DNA from: Hansschlegelia plantiphila
GTDB lineage: Bacteria; Pseudomonadota; Alphaproteobacteria; Rhizobiales; Methylopilaceae
Length of the DNA stretch: 64,000 bases
Assembly (NCBI RefSeq): GCF_027922265.1
Contig: NZ_BSFI01000007.1
Span: 190,755-254,754, forward strand
Direction of reading: 5' to 3'
In this document: piece after piece, positions 17,813 through 26,869 of the stretch
Position numbering within the stretch: the first letter of the stretch is position 1
How the letters are laid out: every line of letters starts with the position of its first letter
Program-made: the position numbers and the translations under genes
Notes under the pieces: model-generated
Told to the model about the DNA's origin: nothing
The model's database searches: none
Seen by the model: only the letters and a program-made list of their open reading frames with translations

Positions 17813-18450
17813 TCCGAGGGATCCTCGAGCACATGCCTCAGCCCCACCCGGAGATAGTCGTAGCCGGTGTAAAGCGTAAGGATCGCGGAGATCCAAAGCA
17901 GCGTCAGCCCGATCGTGACGTTGCCGGGCAGCACGGCCTCGCCGGCCGGTCCGACCAGCAGAAAGCCGAGCGAGATCATCTGCGCCGTGGTCTTGTACTT
18001 CGCGAGCTGGGTCGCCGGCACGCTGACGCGCAGCTCCGCGAGGAACTCGCGCAGGCCCGACACCAGCATCTCGCGGCACAGGATCACTACCGCGGCCCAG
18101 ATCGACCAGCCGGAAATGGTGTTGTCGGAGGCGAGCATCAACAGGCAGGCGGCGACCAGGAGCTTGTCCGCGATCGAATCGAGCATGCGGCCGAGCGGCG
18201 ACTGCTGCGCCCAGGCGCGGGCGAGGTAGCCGTCGAGAAAATCGGTGACGGCCGCGATCGCGAAGATGGCGAGCGCCGCCCAGCGGAACGGCGGGCCGCC
18301 GACGAACAGGCAGCCTGCGACCATCGGCACGGCGGCGATCCGGCCGTAGGTCAGCAGGTTCGGCAGGCTCAGAACGTGCAGCCGCGAGGGATTGGCGGCG
18401 GGCCGCGGCCGGGGCGCGGCCGTCGGTTGAATATGGCTTTCGGCGCTCAT
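17809..18450 (-). CDS. pgsA: CDP-diacylglycerol-glycerol-3-phosphate 3-phosphatidyltransferase
   Basis: Inner-membrane enzyme making phosphatidylglycerophosphate. The CDP-alcohol transferase signature is complete near residue 70 (DFLDGYLARA, then GRMLDSIADK). 213 residues from the start at 18450; the frame is open further upstream but the first conserved block (HVLSLPNLLTYGRIAAVP) begins only 25 residues after this start. Several membrane segments follow. It lies about 120 bp after uvrC and overlaps moaD, a frequent Rhizobiales order (uvrC-pgsA-moaD-moaE). Confidence 0.95.
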   Translation of the reverse strand: MSAESHIQPTAAPRPRPAANPSRLHVLSLPNLLTYGRIAAVPMVAGCLFVGGPPFRWAALAIFAIAAVTDFLDGYLARAWAQQSPLGRMLDSIADKLLVAACLLMLASDNTISGWSIWAAVVILCREMLVSGLREFLAELRVSVPATQLAKYKTTAQMISLGFLLVGPAGEAVLPGNVTIGLTLLWISAILTLYTGYDYLRVGLRHVLEDPSE

Positions 18451-18568
18451 TTTTCTGCTGTGAAACTCAGGTGCGGCCCTGTCCGGGACACGACCACGGG
18501 GCGCCGCGGGCGTCAACACGCGGCCGGGGGAGGGAGCGGTCGGCGGAGCGGGATCTGTTCGCTTATGC

Positions 18569-20554
18569 TCATCCGCCGTCGCCCTTCTCATGGAAGAAAT
18601 CGTAGATGGTCTGCGCCGTCGCCCGGTTCACGCCCGGGGCCTTCTGCAGGTCGGCGACGCCGGCGCGCGCGACCGCCTTTGCGGTGCCGAAATGGCGCAG
18701 CAAGGCCCGCTTGCGGGTGGGGCCGACGCCCGGCACCTCGTCGAGCGGGTTCGCGACGAACTCCTTGGAGCGCCGCGCCCGGTGCGTGCCGATCGCGAAG
18801 CGATGGGCCTCGTCGCGCAGCCGCTGGACGTAATAGAGCACGGGGTCGCGCGGCGGCATCCGGAACGGCGTCTTGCCCTCGAGGAAGAAGGTCTCCCGAC
18901 CGGCCTCGCGGTCCATTCCCTTGGCGATGCCGACCAGCGGCACGCCGGTCACGCCGAGCTCCGCCAGCGTCTCGCGGGCGGCGGTGAGTTGTCCCTGTCC
19001 GCCGTCGATCAGCACGAGGTCCGGCCACGGCGGCGCGTCATCCGCCGCGCGGCCTTCGCCGTCCCGCGGCGATTCCTTCTGGAGGCGGGCGAAGCGGCGG
19101 CGCAGCACCTGCCGCATCATGCCTGTGTCGTCGCCGGGAGTGAGATCCTCCGGCCTGATGTTGAACTTCCGGTAGTGGTTCTTCTGGAAGCCCTCAGGCC
19201 CCGAAACGATCATGCCGCCGACCGCGGCCGTCCCCATAATGTGGCTGTTGTCGTAGACCTCGATCCGCTGCGGCGTTTTCGGAAGTCCGAACGCGGCGGC
19301 GACGCCCGCCAGGAGCTTCGCCTGCGTCGAGGTCTCCGCCAGCCTTCGGCCGAGCGCCTCGCGGGCGTTGTTTAGCGCGCGCTGGACGAGGTCCTTCTTC
19401 TCCCCGCGGACCGGTGCGGAGACCTCGACCCTGCCGCCCGACCGCAAGGTCAGCGCCTCGGCTAGCAGAGCGCGGTCCTCGATCTCCTCGCTCAGCAGCA
19501 CGAGCCGCGGCGGCTCCTCGGAATCGTAGAACTGCGCGAGGAACGAGCCGAGCACTTCCCGCGGCTCGAGGCTTCCGTCCGCCTTCGGGAAGTAGGCCCG
19601 CGCGCCCCAGTTCTGGTAGGCGCGATAGAAGAAGGCTTCGACGCAGGTCTGGCCGCCTTCGCCATGGATCGCGAACACGTCGGCCTCTTCGACGGTGCGC
19701 GGGTTCACGCCCTGGTTCGACTGGATCGCGGCGAGCGCCGCCAGCCGGTCGCGCAGCACCGCGGCGCGCTCGAAGTCGAGCGACTCGGACGCGCGCGCCA
19801 TCGCGTCGTTCAGCTGATGTTTCACAGTGTCGCTCTTGCCCGACAGGAAGTCGCGCGCCTCGCCGACGAGCTCGGCGTAGTCGTCGAGCGCGATCTCGCC
19901 GGTGCAGGGGCCCGAGCAGCGCTTGATCTGGAACAGCAGGCAGGGACGCGTGCGGCGCTCGTAATAGCTGTCGGCGCAGGAGCGCAGCAGGAAGGCGCGC
20001 TCCAGCGCGTCGATCGTGCGGCCGACGGCGCCCGCGCTCGCGAAGGGGCCGTAATAGTCGCCCTTGCGGACGCGGGCGCCGCGGTGCTTGGAGATCTGCG
20101 GGGCGGGGTGGTCGGTCGCGAGCAGGATGTAGGGGAACGACTTGTCGTCCCGCATCAGCACGTTGAAGCGCGGCCGCAGCCGCTTGATGAGGTTGGCCTC
20201 AAGCAGCAGCGCTTCGGTTTCCGTCTCGGTCGAGACGAACTCCATCGACGCCGTCTCGGCGATCATCCGGGCGATGCGGGTGTTGTGGCCGAGCCCGCGG
20301 GCGTAGGAGGTGACCCGCTTCTTCAGCGAGCGCGCCTTGCCGACGTAGAGCACGTCGCCGTTGGCGTCGAACATCCGGTAAACGCCGGGCCCGTTCGGCA
20401 GATGCTTCAGCGTCGCGCGAATCGCTTCGACGCCGCGGCGCAGGTTTTCGGGCGCGGCTTCGCCGTCCGCGTCCTGGGTCGGGAGCGGCTCATATTCGTC
20501 GATCTCTTCGACAGCGTCGGACGCTGTCGGAGGAATGTCGTCGTCTGTCGTCAT
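18569..20554 (-). CDS. uvrC: Excinuclease ABC subunit C
   Basis: 661 residues. Makes both incisions in nucleotide excision repair. Domains in order: GIY-YIG nuclease ([20 protein letters not shown], about 55-75), a Cys-rich region ([13 protein letters not shown], near 205), the UVR motif, an RNase H-like nuclease ([13 protein letters not shown], near 430; [11 protein letters not shown]), and tandem helix-hairpin-helix motifs at the C-terminus ([15 protein letters not shown]). The acidic N-terminal extension of about 35 residues is typical of Alphaproteobacteria. Confidence 0.97.
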   Translation of the reverse strand: MTTDDDIPPTASDAVEEIDEYEPLPTQDADGEAAPENLRRGVEAIRATLKHLPNGPGVYRMFDANGDVLYVGKARSLKKRVTSYARGLGHNTRIARMIAETASMEFVSTETETEALLLEANLIKRLRPRFNVLMRDDKSFPYILLATDHPAPQISKHRGARVRKGDYYGPFASAGAVGRTIDALERAFLLRSCADSYYERRTRPCLLFQIKRCSGPCTGEIALDDYAELVGEARDFLSGKSDTVKHQLNDAMARASESLDFERAAVLRDRLAALAAIQSNQGVNPRTVEEADVFAIHGEGGQTCVEAFFYRAYQNWGARAYFPKADGSLEPREVLGSFLAQFYDSEEPPRLVLLSEEIEDRALLAEALTLRSGGRVEVSAPVRGEKKDLVQRALNNAREALGRRLAETSTQAKLLAGVAAAFGLPKTPQRIEVYDNSHIMGTAAVGGMIVSGPEGFQKNHYRKFNIRPEDLTPGDDTGMMRQVLRRRFARLQKESPRDGEGRAADDAPPWPDLVLIDGGQGQLTAARETLAELGVTGVPLVGIAKGMDREAGRETFFLEGKTPFRMPPRDPVLYYVQRLRDEAHRFAIGTHRARRSKEFVANPLDEVPGVGPTRKRALLRHFGTAKAVARAGVADLQKAPGVNRATAQTIYDFFHEKGDGG

Positions 20555-20808
20555 TCGAATCGTCGAATCTGGCGCTTGGCCGCGCCGGGATCGAGCCCTC
20601 TATCGCCGGAAGCCGCCGATCGGGCCGGGCGCGCTGTCCCTATCTAGTCGTCGCGCGGCGCTTCCGCGAGCCGGAAGCTCCGCGCGACCGCCGGCGGTCG
20701 GATCTCGCGCGCGAGCGTTTGCGGCGCCCGACGCCGCGCCTCAATTCGGTCGGCTGGCCGCCACATTGGCGCGCGCATCGTCCCCTAGTGCATTGCAGCG
20801 CGAGGCGC
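20555..20808. other. Non-coding stretch upstream of the first barrel gene
   Basis: Together with the promoter at 20809-20833 this makes a 345-bp gap between divergent uvrC and the first barrel gene. I see no supported coding frame or RNA structure here. Confidence 0.5.
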
Positions 20809-20833
20809 GGAACCAAAGCTTCCGTCGCGCGTT
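20809..20833 (+). promoter_or_regulatory. EcfG-type general stress promoter for the first barrel gene
   Basis: GGAAC at 20809-20813, a 16-nt spacer, then CGTT at 20830-20833. This matches the alphaproteobacterial general-stress sigma EcfG consensus. Transcription would start near 20841, about 60 nt before the gene start at 20900. Confidence 0.65.
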
Positions 20834-20899
20834 GAATGTGGCAGTCGACCGTCGGGGGTCCTGACGCTTTCGCGGATTTCGCGAATTCGGGAGTCGGAA

Positions 20900-21574
20900 A
20901 TGAACAGATCAGCATGGCTCTTGGGCGCGATGGTCGCGCTCCTGGCGGGAGGCGCGGCGTCCGCCGCCGATCTCCCAGCCTATGAGCCTGCGCCGGCAGC
21001 CTCCGTCCCGTCGTTCTCATGGACCGGCGCATATGCCGGCGTGCAGGCGGGATACGACTGGTTCGACGCCGACAACAAGGTCAACGGTTTTTCGCCGCAG
21101 TCGAAGCCGGACGGTTTCACCGTCGGCGGCTACGTCGGCTACAATCAGCAGCTGAACGGCTCGCCGCTGGTCCTCGGCATTGAAACCGACCTCAATTATT
21201 CGGGCGCCGATTCCAGCCGCCGATTCGGCGCGGGATCCGGCGTCAGAAACAAAATCGACTTCACCGGCGCGGTGCGCGGCCGAATCGGCTACGCCTTCGA
21301 TCGCTTCCTGATCTATGGCGCCGGCGGACTCGCCTACGCCGATCACGACGTGAAGGGGCGCGGCGGCGGCTCGGACGACACCATTGCGGTCGGTTGGACA
21401 ATCGGCGGCGGCGTCGAAGCCGCGCTTGGCGACAACGTCAGCGCGCGTGTCGAATATCGCTATTCCGATTTCGGGACCGACTCCTTCAGTGTCGCAGGCA
21501 GTCGTGTGAAGTCCGACGTCACCGACAATCGGGTACTTCTTGGCGTCGGATACAAGTTTTCGAGCGGTTGGTGA
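20900..21574 (+). CDS. Outer-membrane beta-barrel protein, Omp25/Omp31 family, copy 1
   Basis: 224 residues with a signal peptide (cleaved near SAAD) and a short mature linker DLPAYEPAPA shared with copies 2 and 3. An eight-strand barrel follows; repeated features are FSWTGAYAGVQAGYDW, GGYVGYNQQL, GIETDLNY, RIGYAFDRFLIYGAGGLAYAD and RVEYRYSDFG. It ends in Trp rather than Phe, still a usable barrel terminus. Members are abundant porin-like or structural proteins of Rhizobiales. First of four tandem paralogues; EcfG-type promoter upstream. Confidence 0.92.
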   Translation: MNRSAWLLGAMVALLAGGAASAADLPAYEPAPAASVPSFSWTGAYAGVQAGYDWFDADNKVNGFSPQSKPDGFTVGGYVGYNQQLNGSPLVLGIETDLNYSGADSSRRFGAGSGVRNKIDFTGAVRGRIGYAFDRFLIYGAGGLAYADHDVKGRGGGSDDTIAVGWTIGGGVEAALGDNVSARVEYRYSDFGTDSFSVAGSRVKSDVTDNRVLLGVGYKFSSGW

Positions 21575-21803
21575 GTCTTCAAGCTCGGGGGAGAGTAATC
21601 ATCTCTTAGGATTTTAAGGATCTGGCTATGCGAGCGCCGCCCGGCGGCCCGGGTGTGGCTGGTTGCGCTGGTCCATGAACTTCCCGTGAATCGCCGAGTG
21701 TTGCCAAAGCGTCACGTAACTTCGCATTCGCCGTCTGCGATCTATCGTCGGGCCATCGCCTGCGTTATATGAAATGTCACAAAGCAAGCTTTGAGGAGTT
21801 ACT

Positions 21804-22457
21804 ATGTTCCGCCAACTCGCCCTAGGCGCGGCTTCGGTCGCCGCCCTTGCGCTCTTCGCGCCCGTCGCCCAGGCGGCTGATCTTCCGGCTTACGAACCCG
21901 CTCCCGCCGTGATCGCTCCTGCGGCGTTCACCTGGACCGGACCCTATGTCGGCATCCAGGGCGGCCACAGCTGGGGTCGCGCGTCCAAGGCCCGTCCCGA
22001 TGGCTGGCTGATCGGCGGCTACCTCGGCTACAACTACCAGGTCGAAGGCTCGCCTGTCGTCGTCGGCATCGAGACCGACATCAACTGGGCCGACATCGAC
22101 GACAAGCGCGGCAGCCCGCGCGGCGGCACGACCAAGGTGTCGTCCGACTGGAACGGCGCGACCCGCGCTCGCCTCGGCTACGCTTTCGACCGCTTCCTGG
22201 TCTACGGCGCGGCCGGCGTCGCCTACTCGGATCGCGAGATCAAGCGTCCGGGCGGCAAGGACAGCAAGACCGCTGTGGGCTGGACCGTCGGCGGCGGCGT
22301 GGAATACGCCGCGACCGACAACATCGCGATCCGCGCCGAGTATCGCTACAACGATTACGGCAAGGACAAGTTCAGCCTCGGCAACTCTGTGAAGTCGAGC
22401 TACACCGATCAGCGCGCGATGGTCGGCGTCGCCTACAAGTTCGACTCGCCGTTCTGA
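21804..22457 (+). CDS. Outer-membrane beta-barrel protein, Omp25/Omp31 family, copy 2
   Basis: 217 residues. Signal peptide MFRQLALGAASVAALALFAP with cleavage near AQAAD, then the DLPAYEPAPA linker and barrel strands (TWTGPYVGIQGGHSW, GIETDINWADID, RLGYAFDRFLVYGAAGVAYSD, RAEYRYNDYG), ending in Phe (FDSPF). A ribosome site (GAGGAG at 21792-21797) precedes the start. An intrinsic terminator follows at 22495. The 230-bp gap upstream should hold its own promoter, which I could not place with confidence. Confidence 0.93.
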   Translation: MFRQLALGAASVAALALFAPVAQAADLPAYEPAPAVIAPAAFTWTGPYVGIQGGHSWGRASKARPDGWLIGGYLGYNYQVEGSPVVVGIETDINWADIDDKRGSPRGGTTKVSSDWNGATRARLGYAFDRFLVYGAAGVAYSDREIKRPGGKDSKTAVGWTVGGGVEYAATDNIAIRAEYRYNDYGKDKFSLGNSVKSSYTDQRAMVGVAYKFDSPF

Positions 22458-22494
22458 GTCGACCCGCCCGCAAGGGCGTCTTAAAATCTTCGGA

Positions 22495-22523
22495 AACCCC
22501 GCGGCGAAAGTCGCGGGGTTTTC
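22495..22523 (+). terminator. Intrinsic terminator after barrel copy 2
   Basis: AACCCCGCG (22495-22503) pairs with CGCGGGGTT (22512-22520) around an 8-nt loop, followed by TTC. The core differs at only two positions from the terminator after copy 3, so the terminator was probably duplicated with the gene. Confidence 0.8.
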
Positions 22524-22672
22524 TTTATGTTCCGATAACCTTCACCACTCGCTAACGAATGGACGGCTAGGGTCATTCAACGCCCCGCGCCCTGTCACGG
22601 CCGGGCGGTTCTTCGCCAGTCGTCTTGTTGCGTTCCGGATACCCCCGTCCGGCTGAGTATCGAGGTTCAGTC

Positions 22673-23329
22673 ATGTTGCGTATCGCTCTTCTCGCGGCCG
22701 TCTCGACCGCTGCGGCCGCCGTCGCGGCTCCCGCTTTCGCCGCCGATCTGCCGGCCTATGAGCCTGCTCCGGCGTACGCCGCTCCGGCGGCCTCCTCCTG
22801 GACCGGCGGCTATGTCGGCGCCCAGGCCGGCTATGGCTGGAACCACGCCAAGAACCGTTCCGGCGTCTCCAACACCAGCCCGAACGGCGCGGTCGTCGGC
22901 GGCTACGCCGGCTACGACTACCAGTTCGACGGTTCGCCCGTCGTGGTCGGCATCGACACCGATCTCAACTACAACACCGCCAGCGACCGCAACCACACCG
23001 GCAAGAACGAGCTGAACTGGTCCGGCGCGACGCGCGGCAAGCTCGGCTACGCCATGGACCGCGTGATGGTCTACGGCGCCGGCGGCGTGGCTTACGGCGA
23101 CCACAAGCTGAAGGTCAGCGGCGCGGGCTCCGACAGCAAGACGGCTGTCGGCTACACCGTCGGCGGCGGCGTCGAGGCGCTGGTCGCCGACAACGTCACG
23201 GTGCGCGGCGAGTATCGCTACACCAACTACGGCACCGACAAGATGAAGCTCGACGGCGGCTCCGTGAAGTCCGACCTCACCGAGAACCGCGTCACCGCGG
23301 GCGTCGCCTACAAGTTCTCCGGCTTCTGA
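22673..23329 (+). CDS. Outer-membrane beta-barrel protein, Omp25/Omp31 family, copy 3
   Basis: 218 residues. The start at 22673 gives a clean signal peptide (MLRIALLAAVSTAAAAV, cleaved near AFAAD); a longer frame begins at 22625 but adds no signal-like sequence. The DLPAYEPAPA linker is followed by the barrel (SWTGGYVGAQAGYGW, GIDTDLNYN, KLGYAMDRVMVYGAGGVAYGD, RGEYRYTNYG) ending in Phe. Overall it is closest to copies 1 and 2. A terminator follows at 23354. Confidence 0.93.
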   Translation: MLRIALLAAVSTAAAAVAAPAFAADLPAYEPAPAYAAPAASSWTGGYVGAQAGYGWNHAKNRSGVSNTSPNGAVVGGYAGYDYQFDGSPVVVGIDTDLNYNTASDRNHTGKNELNWSGATRGKLGYAMDRVMVYGAGGVAYGDHKLKVSGAGSDSKTAVGYTVGGGVEALVADNVTVRGEYRYTNYGTDKMKLDGGSVKSDLTENRVTAGVAYKFSGF

Positions 23330-23353
23330 TCGCCGGAAATTCCGCTGCTCTGA

Positions 23354-23384
23354 AGGCCCCGCGGCGCGAGTCGCGGGGCCTTTG
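23354..23384 (+). terminator. Intrinsic terminator after barrel copy 3
   Basis: AGGCCCCGCG (23354-23363) pairs with CGCGGGGCCT (23372-23381), loop GCGCGAGT, then a short T-run. Near-identical to the terminator after copy 2. Confidence 0.8.
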
Positions 23385-23529
23385 TGCGTTTCGGGAGCCG
23401 TTAAGGATTTGTTGACCGCCCTGACTTTTAGCTGTCGCCGATACGGTTCGTTAACCTGACGGTCGCGCGGCCGGTCCAGGCTGCGGGAGCGAAGAGCGCG
23501 GCCGGCAGGCCCGCTCGCAAGGAGCCCCG

Positions 23530-24084
23530 ATGGCGCTTTCGAGATTGCTGATCGCAGGTCTCGTCCTCGCACTTTCCAGCGAGGCGCATGCGTTCGAGCA
23601 GTCCGGGGCGACGTCCTCGGGTCCCGATCCGGTCGCCGGGCCCTGGGTCGCGCTGCGCTCGTTCGGATTCGGCGGCGAGGCGGTCGAGGGCGAGCCCAAA
23701 TCCCTGTTCGACCGGATCGTGCTTGGCGTCGACGGCGACGTCGTGGGCGGCGGCCTCGACGCCCGTCTCGTGGGCGCAGGCGCCGACGTCACGCCGTTCT
23801 CGGGCATCGAGGCGCGTATCGGCTACGCCTTCGACCGCTTCGTGGCGTATGGAGCGGCCGGCGTCGCCTTCGCCTCGGACGGCTTCGCGCGAACGCGCGA
23901 GCGCGCCACGGCGGCCGGCTGGTCGGTCGGCGGCGGCGTCGAGACGGCGCTGTTCGCCGGCGTCGCCGTGAAGGCCGAATATCTCTATGTCGATCTCGAC
24001 CGCCGCAGTCTCGACCAGTCGGGCGACATCAGCCTGACGCCCGCCGGCGGCCAGTTCCGCGCCGGACTGAACTATCGTTTCTAA
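23530..24084 (+). CDS. Divergent, short outer-membrane barrel protein, copy 4
   Basis: 184 residues, about 35 shorter than its three neighbours. A signal peptide (MALSRLLIAGLVLALSSEAHA) is present, but the DLPAYEPAPA linker and the first strand block (SWTGxYVGxQ) are missing. The C-terminal half keeps family strands (RIGYAFDRFVAYGAAGVAFAS, VKAEYLYVDLD) and ends in Phe (RAGLNYRF). It looks like a diverged paralogue that has lost or changed its N-terminal strands. It may be an altered barrel or a decaying copy; the frame is intact. Confidence 0.8.
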   Translation: MALSRLLIAGLVLALSSEAHAFEQSGATSSGPDPVAGPWVALRSFGFGGEAVEGEPKSLFDRIVLGVDGDVVGGGLDARLVGAGADVTPFSGIEARIGYAFDRFVAYGAAGVAFASDGFARTRERATAAGWSVGGGVETALFAGVAVKAEYLYVDLDRRSLDQSGDISLTPAGGQFRAGLNYRF

Positions 24085-24163
24085 CGGGCCGCGCGCCCTG
24101 TCCGGCCGGGCCGCCCGCGTTATGTGCCCCTCGACCTTCACGGAAGGACGGGAGTGAAACCAC

Positions 24164-24604
24164 ATGGGCGTGTTCGACTTCATCAAGGATGTCGGCGAGA
24201 AGCTGTTCGGCGCCAGCGAGGCCAAGGCCGCGTCCGCCGACTCCATCAAAGAGCAGCTGGACAAACTCGGCATCGACACAAAGGGCGTCACGATCGACGT
24301 CTCCGGCGACACCGTTAAGCTGGGAGGCGCGGCCGCCTCCAACGAGCTGCGCGAGAAGATCATTCTGGCCGCCGGCAACACGCTCGGGACCGCGAAGGTC
24401 GAGGACGCGATCACGGTCGACCAGCCGGCCGCGGACTCGAAATTCTACACGGTGCAGAAGGGCGACAACCTCTCGAAGATCGCCGAGGCGCAGTACGGCA
24501 AGGGCCACGCCGGGCGCTACAAGGACATCTTCGAGGCCAACAAGCCGATGCTGAAGGATCCGGACAAGATCTACCCCGGCCAGATGCTGCGGATCCCGGC
24601 GTAA
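24164..24604 (+). CDS. kbp: BON and LysM domain protein, Kbp/YgaU family
   Basis: 146 residues without a signal peptide. A BON domain covers about residues 20-90 (IKEQLDKLGIDTKGVTIDVS) and a LysM domain about 94-146 (FYTVQKGDNLSKIAEAQYG to YPGQMLRIPA). The E. coli relative YgaU (Kbp) is a cytoplasmic K+-binding protein important at high potassium. A strong hairpin terminator follows at 24614. Length and domain order match the family. Confidence 0.92.
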   Translation: MGVFDFIKDVGEKLFGASEAKAASADSIKEQLDKLGIDTKGVTIDVSGDTVKLGGAAASNELREKIILAAGNTLGTAKVEDAITVDQPAADSKFYTVQKGDNLSKIAEAQYGKGHAGRYKDIFEANKPMLKDPDKIYPGQMLRIPA

Positions 24605-24613
24605 CAAGTTCGA

Positions 24614-24649
24614 TCCCTCCCCGCGCTTCCGCGCGGGGAGGGACTTTTG
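24614..24649 (+). terminator. Terminator between kbp and the convergent GST gene
   Basis: TCCCTCCCCGCGC (24614-24626) pairs perfectly with GCGCGGGGAGGGA (24631-24643), loop TTCC, followed by CTTTT. The 13-bp stem could also stop transcription from the convergent GST gene. Confidence 0.8.
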
Positions 24650-24653
24650 ACGC

Positions 24654-25253
24654 TCAGTGCGCCCGGGTCTTCTCGAAGGCGGGCGTCGCCGCCGAGAAGG
24701 CGTCGAGCCAGGCGACGAGATTCGGGTGCTCCGTCCGCCAGCGTCCCTCGAACCTGAGGTCGAGATAGCCGAGCGCGCAGGCGGTCGCGATCGAGCCGGC
24801 GTCCGGAACGATCGGCGGCGGCGCGTCCTCGAGATGCTTCAGCGCGCGCGCGACCTTGGCGGCCTGGTTCGCGATCCAGCTCGGCGACCGTTCGGTCTCC
24901 GGGCGCGACCGGACCTCGTAGATCTGCAGCAGTGCGGCGTCCATCAGCCCGTCGGCCAGCGCCTGCGCCGTCAGCACCGTGAAACGCGCGGCCGGATCGA
25001 GCGGGAGCAGCTTGCCGCCGCCGGCGAGCCAATCGAGATATTCGACGATGACGCGGCTGTCGTAGAGCGTCGTGCCGTCGCCGAGCTCGAGCGCCGGGAT
25101 CTTGCCGAGCGGGTTCAGCGCGCGGATGGGGTCGTCCTCGGCGGTCGTGTCGGTCGCTATCACATCGATGCGGTCCGTCAGTCCGAGCACGGCGGCCGCG
25201 ATCTTGACCTTGCGGCCGAACGGGGAGGGCGGGGACGAGCGAAGCGTGAGCAT
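24654..25253 (-). CDS. Glutathione S-transferase family protein
   Basis: 199 residues. An N-terminal thioredoxin-like domain (LRSSPPSPFGRKVKIAAAVLG, and NPLGKIPALELGDGTTLYDSRVI, the glutathione-binding region with cis-Pro) is followed by an all-helical domain from about residue 85. Usual GST length. Substrate is not predictable; the likely activating residue is in the SSPPSPFGRK segment. It stands alone, convergent with kbp. Confidence 0.9.
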   Translation of the reverse strand: MLTLRSSPPSPFGRKVKIAAAVLGLTDRIDVIATDTTAEDDPIRALNPLGKIPALELGDGTTLYDSRVIVEYLDWLAGGGKLLPLDPAARFTVLTAQALADGLMDAALLQIYEVRSRPETERSPSWIANQAAKVARALKHLEDAPPPIVPDAGSIATACALGYLDLRFEGRWRTEHPNLVAWLDAFSAATPAFEKTRAH

Positions 25254-25553
25254 GGGGACTTGTCCGTGGACGGGGAGGGGCTCGGGCCGGCCTTACGTGC
25301 CACGCGTCGGGCGGCGGAGGAAGCGGGTTCTGCGAAGCCTCCGCGGCCTCTCGAGCCGTCGCACGGGCCTCGAGCCGGACTTGAACGACAGAGGGCGGCG
25401 TCGAACCGATCGGCCCAACCAGGGCCGGGCGCGGAGCCGTGCAAGTCGAGGCTCTGGGTCCCGGTTCAAGGCCGGGACGTCATGGCGCCGCCCGGCTTCA
25501 GGCGCTCATGGCCGCGCGACCTCGACCCGCCCGCAAACGCAGGCAGGCGCCGA
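25254..25553. other. Non-coding stretch between GST and csp
   Basis: About 300 bp between two minus-strand genes. It contains one diverged palindromic repeat (25459-25477) and, at its right end, the probable csp terminator. Open frames here have no recognisable product. Confidence 0.5.
25459..25477. repeat. Intergenic palindromic repeat, diverged copy
   Basis: TCCCGG (25459-25464) pairs with CCGGGA (25472-25477) around TTCAAGG, followed by CGTCATGG. It resembles the 12482 and 35421 copies in layout but has a different stem sequence. Confidence 0.4.
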
Positions 25554-25590
25554 AAAAACAGCCAGCGGCAAGACGTCCCCGTCAGCTGAC
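25554..25590 (-). terminator. Probable csp terminator
   Basis: On the minus strand GTCAGC pairs with GCTGGC (one wobble) and encloses a GACG-GGGA-CGTC mini-stem; six T residues follow (A6 at 25554-25559 on the plus strand). The 5' arm includes the csp stop codon. Confidence 0.5.
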
Positions 25591-25794
25591 CGAGATGTCG
25601 ACAGCCTTCGGGCCCTTGCCCTTGCGGTCCGGCTCGACCTCGAAGGTCACATGCTGGCCTTCCGAGAGGGTCGTAAGGCCGGACCGGGTCACGGCGGAGA
25701 CATGCACGAAGATGTCGACGCCGCCATCGTCGGGCTTTATGAAGCCGTAGCCCTTTTCACTGTTGAAGAACTTGACTGTACCGGTCTGCGCCAT
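25582..25794 (-). CDS. Cold shock protein, CspA family
   Basis: 70-residue single cold-shock domain that binds single-stranded RNA and DNA. RNP1 (KGYGFI) and RNP2 (DIFVHVSA) are intact. The start at 25794 gives the family N-terminus MAQTGTVKFFN; an in-frame ATG four codons earlier is possible. The 197 bp upstream to rlmJ probably include a long 5' leader, as is usual for csp genes, although no specific structure was identified. Confidence 0.95.
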   Translation of the reverse strand: MAQTGTVKFFNSEKGYGFIKPDDGGVDIFVHVSAVTRSGLTTLSEGQHVTFEVEPDRKGKGPKAVDISVS

Positions 25795-25990
25795 GAACGC
25801 CCCCATTCACCATGCCCCGCTCCTGCGGGCCCGGTGACCCGGGCGTTCGCAAGAGGCTCTATGGTCTCGCGCGGGCGCATCTCTCGCCCGGCCCGCGACG
25901 TCGCCGCCAGAGCCAATATTTGGTAGCGGCTCGCCCGTAATAATGGCAAGGCGAAAAAATGGCGGTTTTAAAGCAATCGTCGCCGCATTC

Positions 25991-26836
25991 CTAAGCGGCG
26001 CCTATGCTTTCGACCACCGCCCGCGCGCCCGGCGCCTGCGCAAGCAGGGCTGCGATCTCCGGAAGTCCCGATCGAAGCTCGGTTTCGAGCGTCCACGGCG
26101 GGTTGGCGACGATCAGACCGGAGCCCGCGAGCACGCGCGGGTCGGCCGGCTCGCGGACCATCAAATCGACCCGCAGCAGCTTCGGGACGCCCCCGGCGAG
26201 GCGGTCGAGCACGAGGCCGGTCTCCGCCGGATCCTTGATCGGCCGCCACAGCATGAAGGTTCCTGTGGGCCAAACGCGGTGCGCCGCGACGAAGGCGTCG
26301 AGCATGCGGTCGAGTTCGCCTTGCTCCTCGAAAGGCGGGTCGACCAGCACCAGCCCGCGCCGCTCGCGCGGCGGCAACCAGGCGCCGAGCGCGGTCCAGC
26401 CGTCGATCTCGACGACCTTCACCCGCTTGTCGCGGCCCATGACCTCGGAAAGCGTCGCGCAGTCCTTCGGATGCTTTTCGCAGAGACGCAGCCGGTCGTC
26501 GGCGCGCGCGAGACGCCGGACGATCTCGGGGCTGCCGGGATAGAGCAGGGGAGCGCCGCCGTCCGCCACGCGGTCGAGCGTGGAGCGCCACGGCGCGAGG
26601 ATCGCCTCGGCGGGCTCGCCCAGCGTGCGCCCCGCCAGCCGGCCGACGCCGTTCCGCCACTCGCCGGTGCGCGTCGCCTCGTCGCCGCCGAGGTCGTAGA
26701 GGCCGACGCCGGCATGGGTGTCGAGATAACCCCACGGCTTCGGCTTGGCGTTCAGATGCTTCACGATCATCGCCAGCACGACGTGCTTCAGCACGTCCGC
26801 GAAGTTCCCGGCGTGAAAGGCGTGGCGGTAGTTCAT
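25991..26836 (-). CDS. rlmJ: 23S rRNA (adenine(2030)-N6)-methyltransferase
   Basis: 281 residues. The family N-terminus MNYRHAFHAGNFADVLKH is exact in character; SAM binding at TGVGLYDL-like DTHAGVGLYDL, and the N6-adenine methyltransferase motif NPPW in LIVANPPWTL near residue 250. Methylates A2030 of 23S rRNA. Monocistronic; its upstream side abuts the 127-bp palindromic element at 26870. Confidence 0.95.
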   Translation of the reverse strand: MNYRHAFHAGNFADVLKHVVLAMIVKHLNAKPKPWGYLDTHAGVGLYDLGGDEATRTGEWRNGVGRLAGRTLGEPAEAILAPWRSTLDRVADGGAPLLYPGSPEIVRRLARADDRLRLCEKHPKDCATLSEVMGRDKRVKVVEIDGWTALGAWLPPRERRGLVLVDPPFEEQGELDRMLDAFVAAHRVWPTGTFMLWRPIKDPAETGLVLDRLAGGVPKLLRVDLMVREPADPRVLAGSGLIVANPPWTLETELRSGLPEIAALLAQAPGARAVVESIGAA

Positions 26837-26869
26837 GGGGCGGGCCGCGCTCGAATAGGGATGCCGTCC

